64,000 nt of DNA, from NCBI GenBank assembly GCA_030620095.1, contig JAUTXW010001306.1, forward strand, positions 1,342,001 to 1,406,000. Reading direction: 5' to 3'. Within the stretch, counting starts at the first letter, position 1; each line of letters opens with the position of its first letter. Below are positions 27,390-37,929 of this stretch, in pieces. Source of the DNA: Kuschelorhynchus macadamiae. Taxonomy: Eukaryota; Arthropoda; Insecta; Coleoptera; Curculionidae. The position numbers were made by a program, and so were the translations under genes. The notes below the pieces were generated by a model. That model worked only from the letters and a program-made list of their open reading frames with translations. It had not been told where the DNA came from and did no database searches.

Positions 27390-28265
27390 ATTTTACAAAA
27401 TATATGAAAAAAACTGAGCCATTTTTGAGGTTGACGGCTGTGATTCTAATAGTTCGATTCCTTCTAAATCATTGTCTTCCTTTGAAAATGATGAGGTTTC
27501 GTCGTCACTACTTGAAGATCCCAGTGTGATAACTAAATCATCAATAACCGTTTCAATTTTGCCATCTACTTCCCAGTATTTATTCTTCAATAGAACGAAC
27601 ATGTTTAACATACGATTTTCAATTTTCAGCCGATATTGAGTCAATCGCTTGTAATGTTATTTTATTTAAATCTTTAATTGAAAGTTCACCGGTGTTGCGC
27701 TCTCGTATATATTTTTTTACTCCTGCCCATGCAAGTTCAATAGGGTTGAGGTCGCACATGTATGGAGGCAACCTTAAAGGTGTATGACCGAGGTTACGTA
27801 AAAGACCGTCAATTTTATACTTTTTTTCTCTAGGCTTGTTGGCTGATATTACTTCATATAATTGATTTTCTCCATGTTGGATCACATACAAGATTGCTCG
27901 ATTTAAGTTACGATATCATATGAGCTTTTGTAGAGTATTTAGTTGACACTTTATCTTCTACGTGAGAATGATAAGACGCATTATCCATTACCACGACTGA
28001 TTTGAGAGGAATGTTAGGTAGAAGCTTCTCGAGCAACCACTTTTCAAAATTATCTCTATTTATCTGTCCATGATAGAACAAATCCGGCTTCTGAACCAGC
28101 ATGAACTATAATAAAGCGACTACTAGAGCGGATTCCCTGAACAACACCCGTAACACTTTCACTTGGCCAGCATTTGTTCACTGTCATGTCATTATCTACC
28201 CAGCTTTCGTCTAGATACACAATATTGCAAAACAAAGACCTCTTTGTTCAAAAACTTTATAAAAC
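27390..28265 (-). pseudogene. IS630/Tc1-like DDE transposase, disrupted
   Basis: Minus-strand frames give, in order, IVYLDESWVDNDMTVNKCW and SVTGVVQGIRSSSRFIIVHAGS (about 28100-28230; first catalytic Asp in YLDESW). Next comes NRDNFEKWLLEKLLPNIPLK, then VVVMDNASYHSHVED (about 27950-27990; second Asp). TPLRLPPYMCDLNPIELAWA follows (about 27715-27780; third acidic residue in NPIE), then VKKYIRERN. The tail is acidic and serine-rich (SSSSDDETSSFS). This is the DDE_3-type endonuclease of the IS630-Tc1-mariner superfamily common in insects. Frameshifts break it near 27900-27910 and 27640, and the N-terminal HTH is not visible. No matching terminal repeats were identified. Confidence 0.8.
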
Positions 28266-28279
28266 TCATTAATACTAGT

Positions 28280-28350
28280 CAGTATTTGTATCGATTCGTT
28301 CATTCGATTCGTCCATTCATATGAATGAACGAATGGGCGAATCAACAAAT
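28280..28350. repeat. Small palindrome
   Basis: ttcgtccattcatatgaatg followed by aacgaa is a short imperfect inverted repeat centred on ATTCATATGAAT. No other element features are seen. Confidence 0.4.
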
Positions 28351-28779
28351 GGACGAATATTTCATCCACACTATTTATCAGTTTTTATTCAAGACGTCAC
28401 ATGAATTTCATGTGTCTTCATTGTTTGAAAATACATAAGGAACAAAAAATTTGATTCGGATTAATGGTTCGCCGAGGTTAAAGTCTATTTGATTACCCGC
28501 CCAAAAGACAAAAATGCCGTACAACGAAACGAATGGATTAACCGTGTATACCGGGCTTAATACGTTTTCTTTAAAAAAAAACTGAAAGCAAAATGTCTAA
28601 ACTATTTGCTTGCCGATATTCTTACCGAATTCAGTACAGAATATATAGATAGATCCTTAAAACCGAAAAAATATAATAAAAAAATTAAATACGACTATAA
28701 ACTCAAACTTTGACAAAAAAACTTGTTTTGGTATTAAATAAATTGAAAACAAAAAGATTTTTCGTGCTACATGTAAAAT

Positions 28780-29125
28780 TTCAAAGTTCTCATCGGAGGT
28801 ATGGTTTTCCTCAATTAAATGTTTAGAGTAACTTGAATTATCTTTATGCTTTCTGTAACTAAATGTATGCTCATTAATAATTTTTTTAGACGTTCTGTCT
28901 GTTTGTCCGATATAAAATTTTGAACAGGTTTCACAATTTACTTTTTAAACACCGGATTTATTCTTTTTTTTTTGGTTTTTGTCTTATTATTTTTGATATA
29001 TCTTCCAAGGCTGTTAGTCCTAAAAGCAACAGTGCCACATTTATTTTTAAATAACTTTTGATGTCATTTTTCCTGTATTAGTGAAAGTATAAACATTAGT
29101 ATTTTCTTTGAATATTAACAGTTAA
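28780..29125 (-). pseudogene. PLE-type GIY-YIG endonuclease fragment
   Basis: The minus strand at about 28795-28945 reads KVNCETCSKFYIGQTDRTSKKIINEH, then TFSYRKHKDNSSYSKHLIEENH. This is the C..C..FYIGQT signature and downstream helical/His region of the nuclease attached to Penelope-type RTs. RT motifs are not recognisable nearby, so only the C-terminal fragment remains, with a stop just upstream of KVNC. Confidence 0.7.
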
Positions 29126-29800
29126 TAGACCAGTCAAACACATTGCAATAAAAAATAACCGTAATAGAAATTTATTTTGTGTGATTTCTTTTTTTATAAT
29201 CAGGATTGCGCCTAACAATAAATCAAAGTCAGTTATTTCAAAAGGGTTGCTCTTAACGATAACCCATTTCAATGTGATTTAAATTGAAAACGTTTTTTTG
29301 TTCATACGTTCATTTGCCTGGTATTGGAAAACAACGGTTTAGAAGAGTCCCACGTCAAAACAGAGAGACCTCAATAAACAATTGCTCCGAAAATATCCAG
29401 AATTGACAGTTGGTTATTGAAGACTGAAACGACCAGTTAATATTGGCAATGTTCGGGAGGTAAATGCCAATATATTCCGGCTGAAAAATATGCTATTTGC
29501 CCTAGGAAAATGGGTATTAAAAAATTATTCGAACTAATCTTTAGAATAATAGAGATGGGGTGGTCAAAAGCTGCAAGCCACTGCTTGTCTTACGGGTACG
29601 GCGGAGGGCGCTCTCTGGCTGATTTTTGACATTTACTGGGACAAAACTTCCGAAACACTATAATGGTAGGAGTTTACTAAATATCCGAATTCAATTCACA
29701 ATATTTTTACTGTTATTAATTATCAATAAAAGGAAAGGTCGATAAAACCTATTAACATTGTTGTGAAGTTGCCAGGTGAGAATATTTTTATCACGTTTTC
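29126..29800. other. No gene seen
   Basis: A faint plus-strand peptide near 29340-29480 resembles the start of a mariner HTH region (RVPRQNRETSINNCSENIQN), but it is not assignable. Confidence 0.35.
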
Positions 29801-29939
29801 ATTCTGAAAGGACTCCGCCCAATCCTTATGGGAAATGGCTCTCAGTCACTTTTCCTGAAAATTTGCTATGCTGCAGTTTTCGACATCCTGACCAAAATCT
29901 TTCATAGGCACAACTCAATTCTGCGGCTAGTTTTCGATG
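29800..29939 (+). repeat. Target repeat, left part (interrupted by mariner-like element)
   Basis: Matches 35451-35585: aatccttatgggaaatggct, tttcataggcacaactca and ctgcggctagttttcgat. The match continues after the inserted element at 32089. Confidence 0.8.
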
Positions 29940-30362
29940 TACAAGGTTTTCCGGTATATTTTTCCACCCACCTAGAGAGTTTATTTGAATAGGTACGGAA
30001 ATGTCGTAAATACAAAAGTTGTTGGGTTTTTTATGAAGATTTTGAATATTATATCATAAGTGCAAAAATCTTATTGGAAATGTCAAATTTTGAGAGGTTG
30101 TCAGTTTTTTTTAAATGAAACACCCTGCATATTAAATCATATTCTTGAAGATCTTTTTTTTCTAATTTCAAATATATATACTTTTAATATATTCCGTCAA
30201 CTAGTTTTGGATATATAAGCGTTTAAACAGAAATGGTAAGGTAATTTGCGCTAAAACATAGTGAGCCATGGTCAAGACAATTGCAATGAACGACGCCTTT
30301 TTGAAGTTTACCGGTCAGAAGTAATTATTTACGAGCATTTTTAATATTTAATATGTTGGACG

Positions 30363-31368
30363 ATGGGTTATTCGGAAGAAGAGAAACTCGACATGATAGA
30401 ATTATTTTATTTACATGGTAAAAATGCATCGATAGCTCGTAATGAATATCATAGACGGTTTCCAGATAGACCAACACCGACTTGTGGGACAATATTAAAC
30501 ATCGCTAAGCAATTGAATGAGAGAAAAACACTTAAGGGAAAAGTTAGAATAGTGGAAAGAAACGCTGAAGAAGATTTAAATATTTTATTATATTTTGAAG
30601 GTAATTTTGAAACTTTTGTATTAAAATAATTTATTTATCTTATTTATTCTTGTTTTAGAAAATCCTGAGCGCTCAATTCCCGATGCAGCCACTTTTTTTA
30701 ACAAATCATGGCATAAAATCCACTCAGTTCTAAAACGTTATAAATATAAGCCATATAAGTTTTAACCTACTCAAGAATTAACCGATCAAAATAAAATAGA
30801 CCGATTACACTTCTGCCAAGAAATAGAAAGACGTGTTATGATGAACCAACTAAATCTGTTAAACATAATTTTCGCTGACGAGGCAACATTTATCACTGGC
30901 GGCATGTTTAACCGGAAAAATAAGCATTTTTGTTCAAAAGAAAACTGTCAAAACGCAGGGAAGAAGATACCTACATGTTTGGTGTGGCCTTCTTAACAAT
31001 CATGTTATTTAACCGGACAAAGGTATCAGGAGTTATTAGAAAACGTAATCGAGGGGCATTTAGAACAACTACCGATTAATTCATATCTTAATTTGATATG
31101 GCAACAAGATGTTGCCCCTCCTCATAATGTCCAGCCGGTCACCAATTTTTCAAATGACAGGATTGGAAGACATGGACCATTAAGATGGCCAGCAAACAGT
31201 CCTGATCTTTCTCCAGTTGACATATTTTTGAGGGGTTATCTGAAAAACAAGATATACTACAATAGGCCAAGAACCATCCAAGCTTTAGAGCAAAATATAG
31301 TCCAAAGAATCGACGATTTAAACACCAAATCACCTCATTTTATCTGGAAAGATACACAGAAAATTTAG
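30363..31368 (+). pseudogene. Mariner-like transposase (DUF4817 HTH + DD34D), one intron
   Basis: It starts at ATG 30363 (MGYSEEEKLDMIELFYLHGK..., HTH domain with RRFPDRPTPTCGTI). A 58-nt GT-AG intron fits at 30601-30658; splicing gives YFE followed directly by ENPERSIPDAATFFNKS, as in relatives. Then come VLKRYKYKPYKF, IIFADEATFITGG (first Asp), LIWQQDVAPPHN (second Asp) and WPANSPDLSPVDIFLRGYLK (third Asp), ending at 31368. A TAA interrupts after KPYKF (near 30763) and another frameshift or stop lies near 30990, so this copy is probably inactive. The protein would bind the TIRs and cut DNA in the nucleus. The coding start lies inside the left TIR. Confidence 0.85.
30601..30658 (+). other. 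Putative 58-nt spliceosomal intron
   Basis: gtaattttg at the 5' end, ttcttgttttag at the 3' end. Read through, it introduces a stop; removed, it joins ..NILLYFE to ENPERS.., which matches the family. The length is typical of short insect introns. Confidence 0.7.
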
Positions 31369-32088
31369 AAGAAATATTAAAAAATGCATTATAAACCAAG
31401 GAATATTAGTTCTTTAAGCTATTATTATTACTTACCTAATTTATATTATTGATTTTTTATGGTATTGTTTCTTTCCACTATTCTAACTTTTCTCTTAAGT
31501 GTTTTTCTTTTATTCAATTGTTTAAGGATGTTTAATATTATGCTTCGGTGTTGGTCTATCTGGAAACCGTCTATGATATTCGTTACGAGCTATCGATGCA
31601 TTTTTACCATGTAAATAAAATAATTCTATCATGTCGAGTTTCTCTTCTTCCGAATAACCCATCGTCCAACGTATTAGATATTAAAAATGCTCGTAAATAG
31701 ATACTTCTGACCGGTATACGCCAGTATAGGCGTCGTTCATTGGAATTGTCTTGACCATGGCTCACTATGTTTTAGCGCAAATTACTTTACCATTTCTTTA
31801 ATGTTTAAACGCTTATATATCCAAAACTAATTGACAGAATATATTAAAAGCTTATATATTTGAAACTAGAAAAAAAATATCTTTAAGAATATGATTTAAT
31901 ATTAGGGTGTTTCATTAAAAAAAAAACTGACAACCTGTCATTTAACATTTCCAATAATCTTTTTGCACTATTGATATAATATTCTAAATCTTCATAAAAA
32001 ACCCAAAAACTTTTGTATTTACGACATTTCAGTATCTATTCAAATAAACTCTCTAGGTGGGTAGAAAAATATACGAGAAAACCCTGTA

Positions 32089-32900
32089 CATGATCAAAGT
32101 TGGAAATTTACATGTTCCTCATTTTATGCAATTTTTTATTTTTTTTTGTTTTTAAATACTTAATATGCGTTTAAATAAGTCAGTTGCTTCGAATATCTGA
32201 GATTAAAAGTTACTATATGTTTTAGTAAAACAAAAACTCCTACAGGGTGTGACGGTTTTCCACATTGCGGTCATTTTTGTTACATATTCGACCGTATCTG
32301 AAACACTAAAATTTTGCAAAAAAAGTTCAATTAAGTTAAAACAAACAAAAAGATTTTGGTAATTGTTTAATAAGTTTATTAAAATTAAATAAAGATTAAA
32401 GAATTGCATCAAAAGGATTTGTAAATAGCGGGCATTACCGTGGTCATGAATTTTAATACACTTTTTGTCATAGCAGCGTATTGCAGGGGTATTTATGTAT
32501 ACGGTAAAAGTGGCACTAATTAATTATAGAGCGAACCTTGTCAGTATATGTGTTATTATTTAGCTTTGCATGGTTTTATTATAATTTTTTTTTCATAATT
32601 AAAATGTGCCACTTTTACCGGTCACCTACTTAAATATCCTATCAGTAAGAGGTCTGGATTTTCAGATAATTAATAGGTAAAAAAAAACGTGTATTAAAAT
32701 TTATGACCATGGTAATGTCAGTTATTTACAAATCTTTTCAATGCAATTCTTTAATCCTTATTTACTTTTAATAAATATATCAAACAATTAGGCAGATCTG
32801 ACTGTTTATTTTACTTCAAATCTCAGATATTCTAAGTTACTGACTTATTTAAACGCGTGATAAGTTTTTAAAACAAAAAAAAATTGTTCAAATACTACAA
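32089..32900 (+). repeat. Target repeat right part, continuing into a foldback structure
   Basis: 32089-32320 matches 35586-35790 (aaataagtcagttgctt, tacagggtgt, acattgcggtcattttt, ttacatattcgacc). Beyond this the sequence is an inverted repeat: taagtcagttgcttcgaat (32177-32195) is mirrored near 32830-32850, gatttgtaaata is mirrored near 32725, and ggtaaaagtggca (32504-32516) is mirrored at 32604-32618. It is a foldback repeat in which the mariner-like element inserted. No coding sequence. Confidence 0.7.
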
Positions 32901-33300
32901 CATACCAAATTTTAGGAAAATTAACTGAAGGTCATTGCTCATAAGAATTGTGCGGAGTCCTTTGAGTTTAATGCAAATGGACCTATAGGTACTATTATCT
33001 AGTTATCGGGAAACATTATTTTTAAATTTGTATTTATAAGATGTATTTAGTATCTTCAGGTATATAAATGGAGTACTATTGTTAGTTTAAAATAATAAGT
33101 AGATAAGTAGGTTAAATACATATTTATAAACATATTTTTACAAGTATTCCTAAAGCCAAAGATTACATTTTTGTAAGACTGTATAAAAGTAATTTCCATC
33201 AATCAGATAACTACCATCTGGTTAATATTTAATATTAACGTCACCATAAAATCGTATGATCTATTTATGTGCCTTAGGGAGGACAAATTCATTTCAAAAG
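32900..33300. other. AT-rich DNA, no gene seen
   Basis: No recognisable homology or repeat. Confidence 0.5.
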
Positions 33301-33309
33301 CCACTAGAA

Positions 33310-33600
33310 TTATAAAAAATTCACAAATAGGTTCATTTGTTTCCTGTCTCGCGTTAACAGCCACTCTTTTCGGTCTTTATCTAGCTTCATAATAAAATCT
33401 TTAGCTTGCTTACCATTTTCAAACTGGTCCCACTCACGTCGCAATTGCAGCCCTAGCAAAACATCCAAAGCTGCTGACTGTGTTATTCTCATTGCTCCGG
33501 TTGTCGCTAAGCTTGCCAGTCTCTGGACTTTCGCCAGTTTGAAGCGAATGTCTTCTGTTCCACTGAAGGCCACCATTCTATCGAGCCGTATGCAATCCAT
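33310..33600 (-). pseudogene. LINE fragment, RT end joined to the C-terminal region
   Basis: KLAKVQRLASLATTGAMRITQSAALDVLLGL matches the post-RT segment of R1/LOA/jockey-type LINEs (KVQRLACL.ITGAMRTTPTAALE.LLGL). It is followed without the intervening RNase H region by QAKDFIMKLDKDRKEWLL and RDRKQMNLFVNFL, like the C-terminal block just before the end of such ORFs. The ORF is short, and the fusion implies an internal deletion. Confidence 0.65.
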
Positions 33601-33649
33601 ATATTACATTTCATTTTTGTGTCAATTAAATTAGTAGTCTTTTATACTA

Positions 33650-33800
33650 ATAATATAAAAAATTAAGTTGGTTGTCATTTTGTTAAACCATATTAGATTC
33701 ATATGAAATTCCGGATCAACATTATGTCACTCTTAATTTTTGTGCAGAACTGAATGAGTCAATTGAATAAGTCATTTTTTAAGTATGGCGTGAAAGAGAG
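33650..33800 (+). repeat. A-B-C family repeat fragment
   Basis: gttgtcattttgttaaacca, attagattcatatgaaattc and cacttcttaattttt-like phrases (gtcactcttaatttttgtgc) correspond to module A of 8646-10140, diverged. Confidence 0.4.
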
Positions 33801-35450
33801 AGCCTCGGAAATTGTAAAACATTAATATATAGGAACCCTAAGACCAGATGATCTGACGACACATCGGAGACACATTTCTCCACTTAGCTCTTACGAATAA
33901 AGTAAACAGAAGTCTTTAAATCAGGCCTGACCTATTGACTTTTTTGAATGGTTAATATTTTCGATCTTTGATGGGCAGCCATTTATATCGAATATTCCAA
34001 TTACGTTTTGTTTGGCATCTCTATACTCCTGGGAATACAGGAAAATTGACCCCACCATTATAAATATGTATTAGCTGGCCCGGCAGACCTTGTTCCGCCT
34101 TTTCCTTTAAATAGCGCGATGAGTTTCCAGTGGAATTATAGCAATATAGTGCGCATTCAGCACACTGTCCAGAAATGTTTTTGAAGAAAAATATATTTAG
34201 AAAAAATATGCAATAAAGCAATACAAAAAATAGTGTCGAAAAGTCTCGGTAACTAGACAATACAAAAACTATGTAAAAAAAATCATGTACCTTGGTATAG
34301 GACAACTCTCTGACGAATTTGCTGAAAGATCTGGCTTAGTGTTTTAAATATATAGAAATATATCAATTTTTGATTATACTTTGTTCATTTTGCTAATTCC
34401 GAAGCTGTTTTACTAAGTTTATTTTAATAATAATAGGTTTGTTTCAACACCCACAAAATGGTATGGTCACGCTTCTACGCAAGAAAGTGCGGTCCAACTG
34501 TTAACTTACGTTTTAGTAATTAAGTGATCCTTTTTGTGTCCCAATCAACAGACTGACATGCTCATTGACAGTTGTTTATCAGACGATTAATGATTTTTTC
34601 ATATTAACTAAAACAAGTTTCATTTTAAAGTTTGTAGACGTTTCAGATTTTTCAGTCACACATGTAGTGTATTTATTGTGCCTTTATTTCATTTAAAAAA
34701 AAAAATTAATTTATTAAAAAACACTTAACGCCTAATAGGTTATTATTTATTCTTTAGTGGCTTTCTACCCTACAAAAAAAAATGTCTACCTATCCAATAA
34801 TAATCACGTTCCAACCCTGCTTTAATATCAGTACCGTTTAGGGAATTCTGTAAGCCAAAAGAGATCCCAGCGATTCCAGTAACCGTTCTAGAACGATACA
34901 AATATGTTTGTTGGAAAGAACCTATAATTTCAAATCTGAGCCAAATAAATATTCATTTATTTTGTGATAAAATTCAAAGTGATAAATGTACAATGCAGTA
35001 GCGGTTGCCAAAGAGTTCTGCTAGCTTATGTTGGAGTATTTTATTTTCATTTATATGGCCCACTATCGCCCCCGGACAACTTGAAAAGGGTCGGTAGTAA
35101 AGATAGCTGCTGCATGTTTCACAACGTTCATCGCAAATGGCTTTTAAAATAACGTATTACTATGTTTTGTCGGTTGTAGAGAATCATGTAATGGATGTCC
35201 GATTAAAAATTTTTTTTATTTAGCTTGTGTAGGCTATATTTTTTATAAAGTTGGTTATAGAGGACAGATCGGCTGCTGTGATACGTGTGAAATTTTGATT
35301 GTAAATTTTCTAATAAAGATCTGTGTTTGTTTTAAATTTTGTTTTAAAAAGAAATAAGAAAGCCAAATAGTTTAAATATTACAAAAAAAAACCAAGAAAC
35401 TGATAAATTCCGCTGAGTCTCAAAAATATTAAATATCAAAGATAAGAAAG
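33800..35450. other. AT-rich DNA, no gene seen
   Basis: No recognisable homology. The minus-strand frame at 34021-34305 is leucine/phenylalanine-rich but carries no motif. Confidence 0.5.
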
Positions 35451-35790
35451 GACCCCACACAACCCTTATGGGAAATGGCTTTCAGTCAATTTTCTTAAAA
35501 ATGTGCTTTGTTTTAGATATCCTAATCCAAATCTTTCATAAGCAAAACTCACTCCTGCGGCTAGTTTTCGATATAGAGGACGCCAAAGTCGGAATTTTGT
35601 CCGTTCCTTATTTTATGAATTTTTTTTTAATATTTTTGTTTTTAAATATTTAATACGTGTTCAAATAAGTCAGTTGCTTAGAATAGAACTTACTATATAT
35701 ATTAGTAAAAAAACTCATACAGGGTGTAACTGTTTTACACATTGCGGTCATTTTGGTTACATATTCGACCACACCTGAAACACTATCATT
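35451..35790 (+). repeat. Unoccupied paralogue of the mariner target repeat
   Basis: Continuous homology to 29800-29939 plus 32089-32320 with no insertion. The join ttttcgata-tagaggacgcc sits where the element is inserted in the other copy, so this is an in-window empty site. Confidence 0.8.
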
Positions 35791-35860
35791 CCAGTTTTTA
35801 CAAAAACAGTAAATAGACGCTAAGTCTCGGTCTCACTCAAAGTGTATAATAAATTAAAAC

Positions 35861-35900
35861 TGGTTACACGTGTTTCGCCCGGTCGGGCATCATCAGACCT
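35861..35900 (-). ncRNA. Hammerhead ribozyme-like motif (canonical core)
   Basis: On the minus strand, stem I GGU/ACC (35897-35899 with 35862-35864) and core CUGAUGA (35890-35896). Stem II is GCCC/GGGC with loop GACC, plus one unpaired U after the core. GAAA lies at 35873-35876. A self-complementary stem III ACACGUGU (35866-35873) leads to A17 (35865), giving a GUA triplet. All invariant core bases are present. A palindromic stem III without a loop suggests that two copies would pair, as in the dimeric hammerheads described for some short-stem-III types. It lies ~350 bp downstream of a PLE nuclease remnant on the same strand. Confidence 0.65.
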
Positions 35901-36239
35901 ATCAGAAAACTATATCCTAATTACTAACTAAAAGCCTTTAAATTAAATAAATAAATAGTACCTTTAAAATTAAACAACACGTCACATATAGTTCGACGGA
36001 TACTGAAAGAGGTTGAAACGAAATGTGGTCAAATGTATGTATAAAAACTTCCTATGTTTGAATTATTAATAAATAAGGTAGTATTAAAATAATGAAAAAC
36101 TAAAAAAAAGAGGTATACCAGTGGTGAGATTTGAACCGGTGAGAGGCAAGAAAAATAGATTTACTGTTACTTGGGACTATAACTATATTTCGTTTTGGGT
36201 GATTAGTTGTTAGTTAAATAGTTAAAGATGAGGTTCGGT

Positions 36240-36740
36240 TCAAAATTAAATATATCATTAACGCAACATAAAACAGGATCCTTTTTAGCTTTAGTTATTT
36301 CCATTTTCTCCAAAAGGTCCAATTACCTATCTGACATACATGAATAACTGTCACGTCATCCGATGTAGAAAACCGGTGGCCTGCAGCTAGAAGATGGTTA
36401 ACGAATGATGATTTTGTTTTTGTGATATCTGTATTTTAATGTTTATTGACCAAATAAACGTGTTTTTAGACCCTGGTTGAGATCTTTCGTCCTGACTGTC
36501 CTATGTGCGTGGCAGGACGCTCTCCAGACCTCAAAGCATAAACATCCGACTTTGATAGAAATGCAGCTTTATCTTTCGTTGTCACTAAATCTCTTTTCAG
36601 TTGGCTGATGGTTTTAAAGCAGATGGAAATATTTAACCCTAAAGAATTTAGCCAACTGGGTTGAAATATTTCCAAAATAAGAAATTGTTTTAAAAGTTTT
36701 GTTATTATTTGAGGAAGCATTTATAACGTTAAAGGGCGTT
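36240..36740 (-). pseudogene. Penelope-like GIY-YIG remnant (PLE #4)
   Basis: DVYALRSGERPATHIGQSGRKISTRV (36466-36545) keeps the IGQ.GRKISTRV part of the nuclease. Downstream, across a stop and frame change, comes NTDITKTKSSFVNHLLAAGHRF, then VTVIHVCQIGNWTFWRKWK (about 36300-36440), matching the family's SAFANHLL..GH.F and E-containing ending. The Cys residues of the usual IPC..C are lost. Upstream RT is not recognisable. The hammerhead-like motif at 35861-35900 follows as the probable 3' terminal region. Confidence 0.7.
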
Positions 36741-36829
36741 TTGTATTTTTTAAAGAACTTAAAGTACAATTTGTGAATAGAGTTTTGTGGGAAGCCGTTA
36801 TTAAATACTATAACATTACACAAGGCAAC

Positions 36830-37690
36830 TGTGAAGGTAGACAAGAATTATACACCGCTCGACCTGTCTCAAACGAGCCACGCAGCAGACGCACACAGTC
36901 ACATCCAATCACGACTAGAAAAGATGAACACCTGGTCTGAAAAAAACACTCCCCGGCGAACACAGATACCACATAAAGCAAGACCACATAAAAAGCTTTC
37001 ATATACGTGCTTACAAGAAGGGCAGGCTTCTTGCTTGCCATCAAGGACAAAGTCATAGTAATTACCAAAAGCACATCATCAAGGACACAACCGTTGCAGA
37101 CGACAGGTGCAGGAGAGAAACGATCGATCACCTAACGAGTGGAAGTAGAATAATGGTCGGAACTGAATACACCACGAAACAAAACTCAGAGCAGCGAATG
37201 CCGTTCATCAAGTGTTAGCCAAAACATACAAACTAACAGAGAACACAAACCCTTACTACCATTATACACCAACATCCATACTTGAAAACGAAGACTACAA
37301 GCTCTACTGGGACATTGACATCCATGCTAATAAAACAATCCCCGCAAACAGACCCGATTTCACCTTCCAATCCAAAAAACAAAAGATCAGTTATCTAATT
37401 GTCACGGCTGTCCCCAACGACGAGAATATCCACGCGAAATACAGTGAGAAGATCGTCGAATACACCGACTTGGTAATGGAAATAAAAAAGCTGTGAAAAC
37501 AGGAAAGAGTCATTATTGTTCCTCTTGTCATATCAATAACAGGCCTCACCCCAACAACATTTACACCGCATTTGGCTCAATTATGACTTAATGCAGACAT
37601 TCACAGGAACATCCAAAAATCGGTAATTTTGAAAACATGTAGCATCGTTAGATCATTTCTTAATACGCAATAGTTGTTTTTTTTGTACTG
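36830..37690 (+). pseudogene. LINE C-terminal region (clade not assigned)
   Basis: Across frameshifts: NYTPLDLSQ..., then HIKQDHIKSF, RAYKKGRLLACHQGQ, YQKHIIKDTTVADDRCR and ETIDHLTSG. Then at 37240-37490 YYHYTPTSILENEDYKLYWD, DIHANKTIPANRPDFTF and KISYLIVTAVPNDENIHAKY, and finally PLVISITGLTPTTFTPHL and QKSVILKTCSIVRSFLN near 37515-37665. This order matches the C-terminal region of a non-LTR retrotransposon family I recall as widespread in insects (ending ..ILNTCSIVRKFL). The RT itself is absent, so this is a 5'-truncated, decayed copy. Confidence 0.7.
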
Positions 37691-37929
37691 ACTTGTATAA
37701 AATACAATCACAGGAATACTGTAAGACAACGGAAAGAAGGAAGAAAAAGAATAATAATAGTAATAATAATAAAAAATTAAAATAAATTGCAATTGGATTT
37801 TTATAGGGTAATTATCAATTAATTATACGCATGTATATACTGTGTTCTGTACAGAATGTCTGGTTATATTTTAAACGATAACCTAGAAACCTTATTATAT
37901 GAACAAATCATGGTTCTTTCACTGTACAA

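Larger units (their letters stand above)
29940..32088 (+). mobile_element. Mariner-like element with ~620-bp TIRs, TA target duplication
   Basis: Left TIR 29942-30563 and right TIR 31467-32086 are inverted copies flanked outside by TA (29940-29941 and 32087-32088). The outer ends read CAAGGTTTTCCGG and, inverted, CAGGGTTTTCTCG. The inverted repeats run through the 5' untranslated region and the first ~67 codons of the transposase, so the right TIR carries an inverted copy of the gene's start. The total is about 2.15 kb. An uninterrupted copy of the target sequence at 35451-35790 supports the boundaries. TIRs this long are unusual for mariner-type elements, where tens of bases are typical. Confidence 0.9.

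Noticed and set aside
36120..36170. tRNA B-box-like ggttcaaatct on the minus strand followed by a T-run
   Set aside because: The expected T-arm stem does not pair, and no A-box or acceptor stem was found, so neither a tRNA nor a SINE can be supported.
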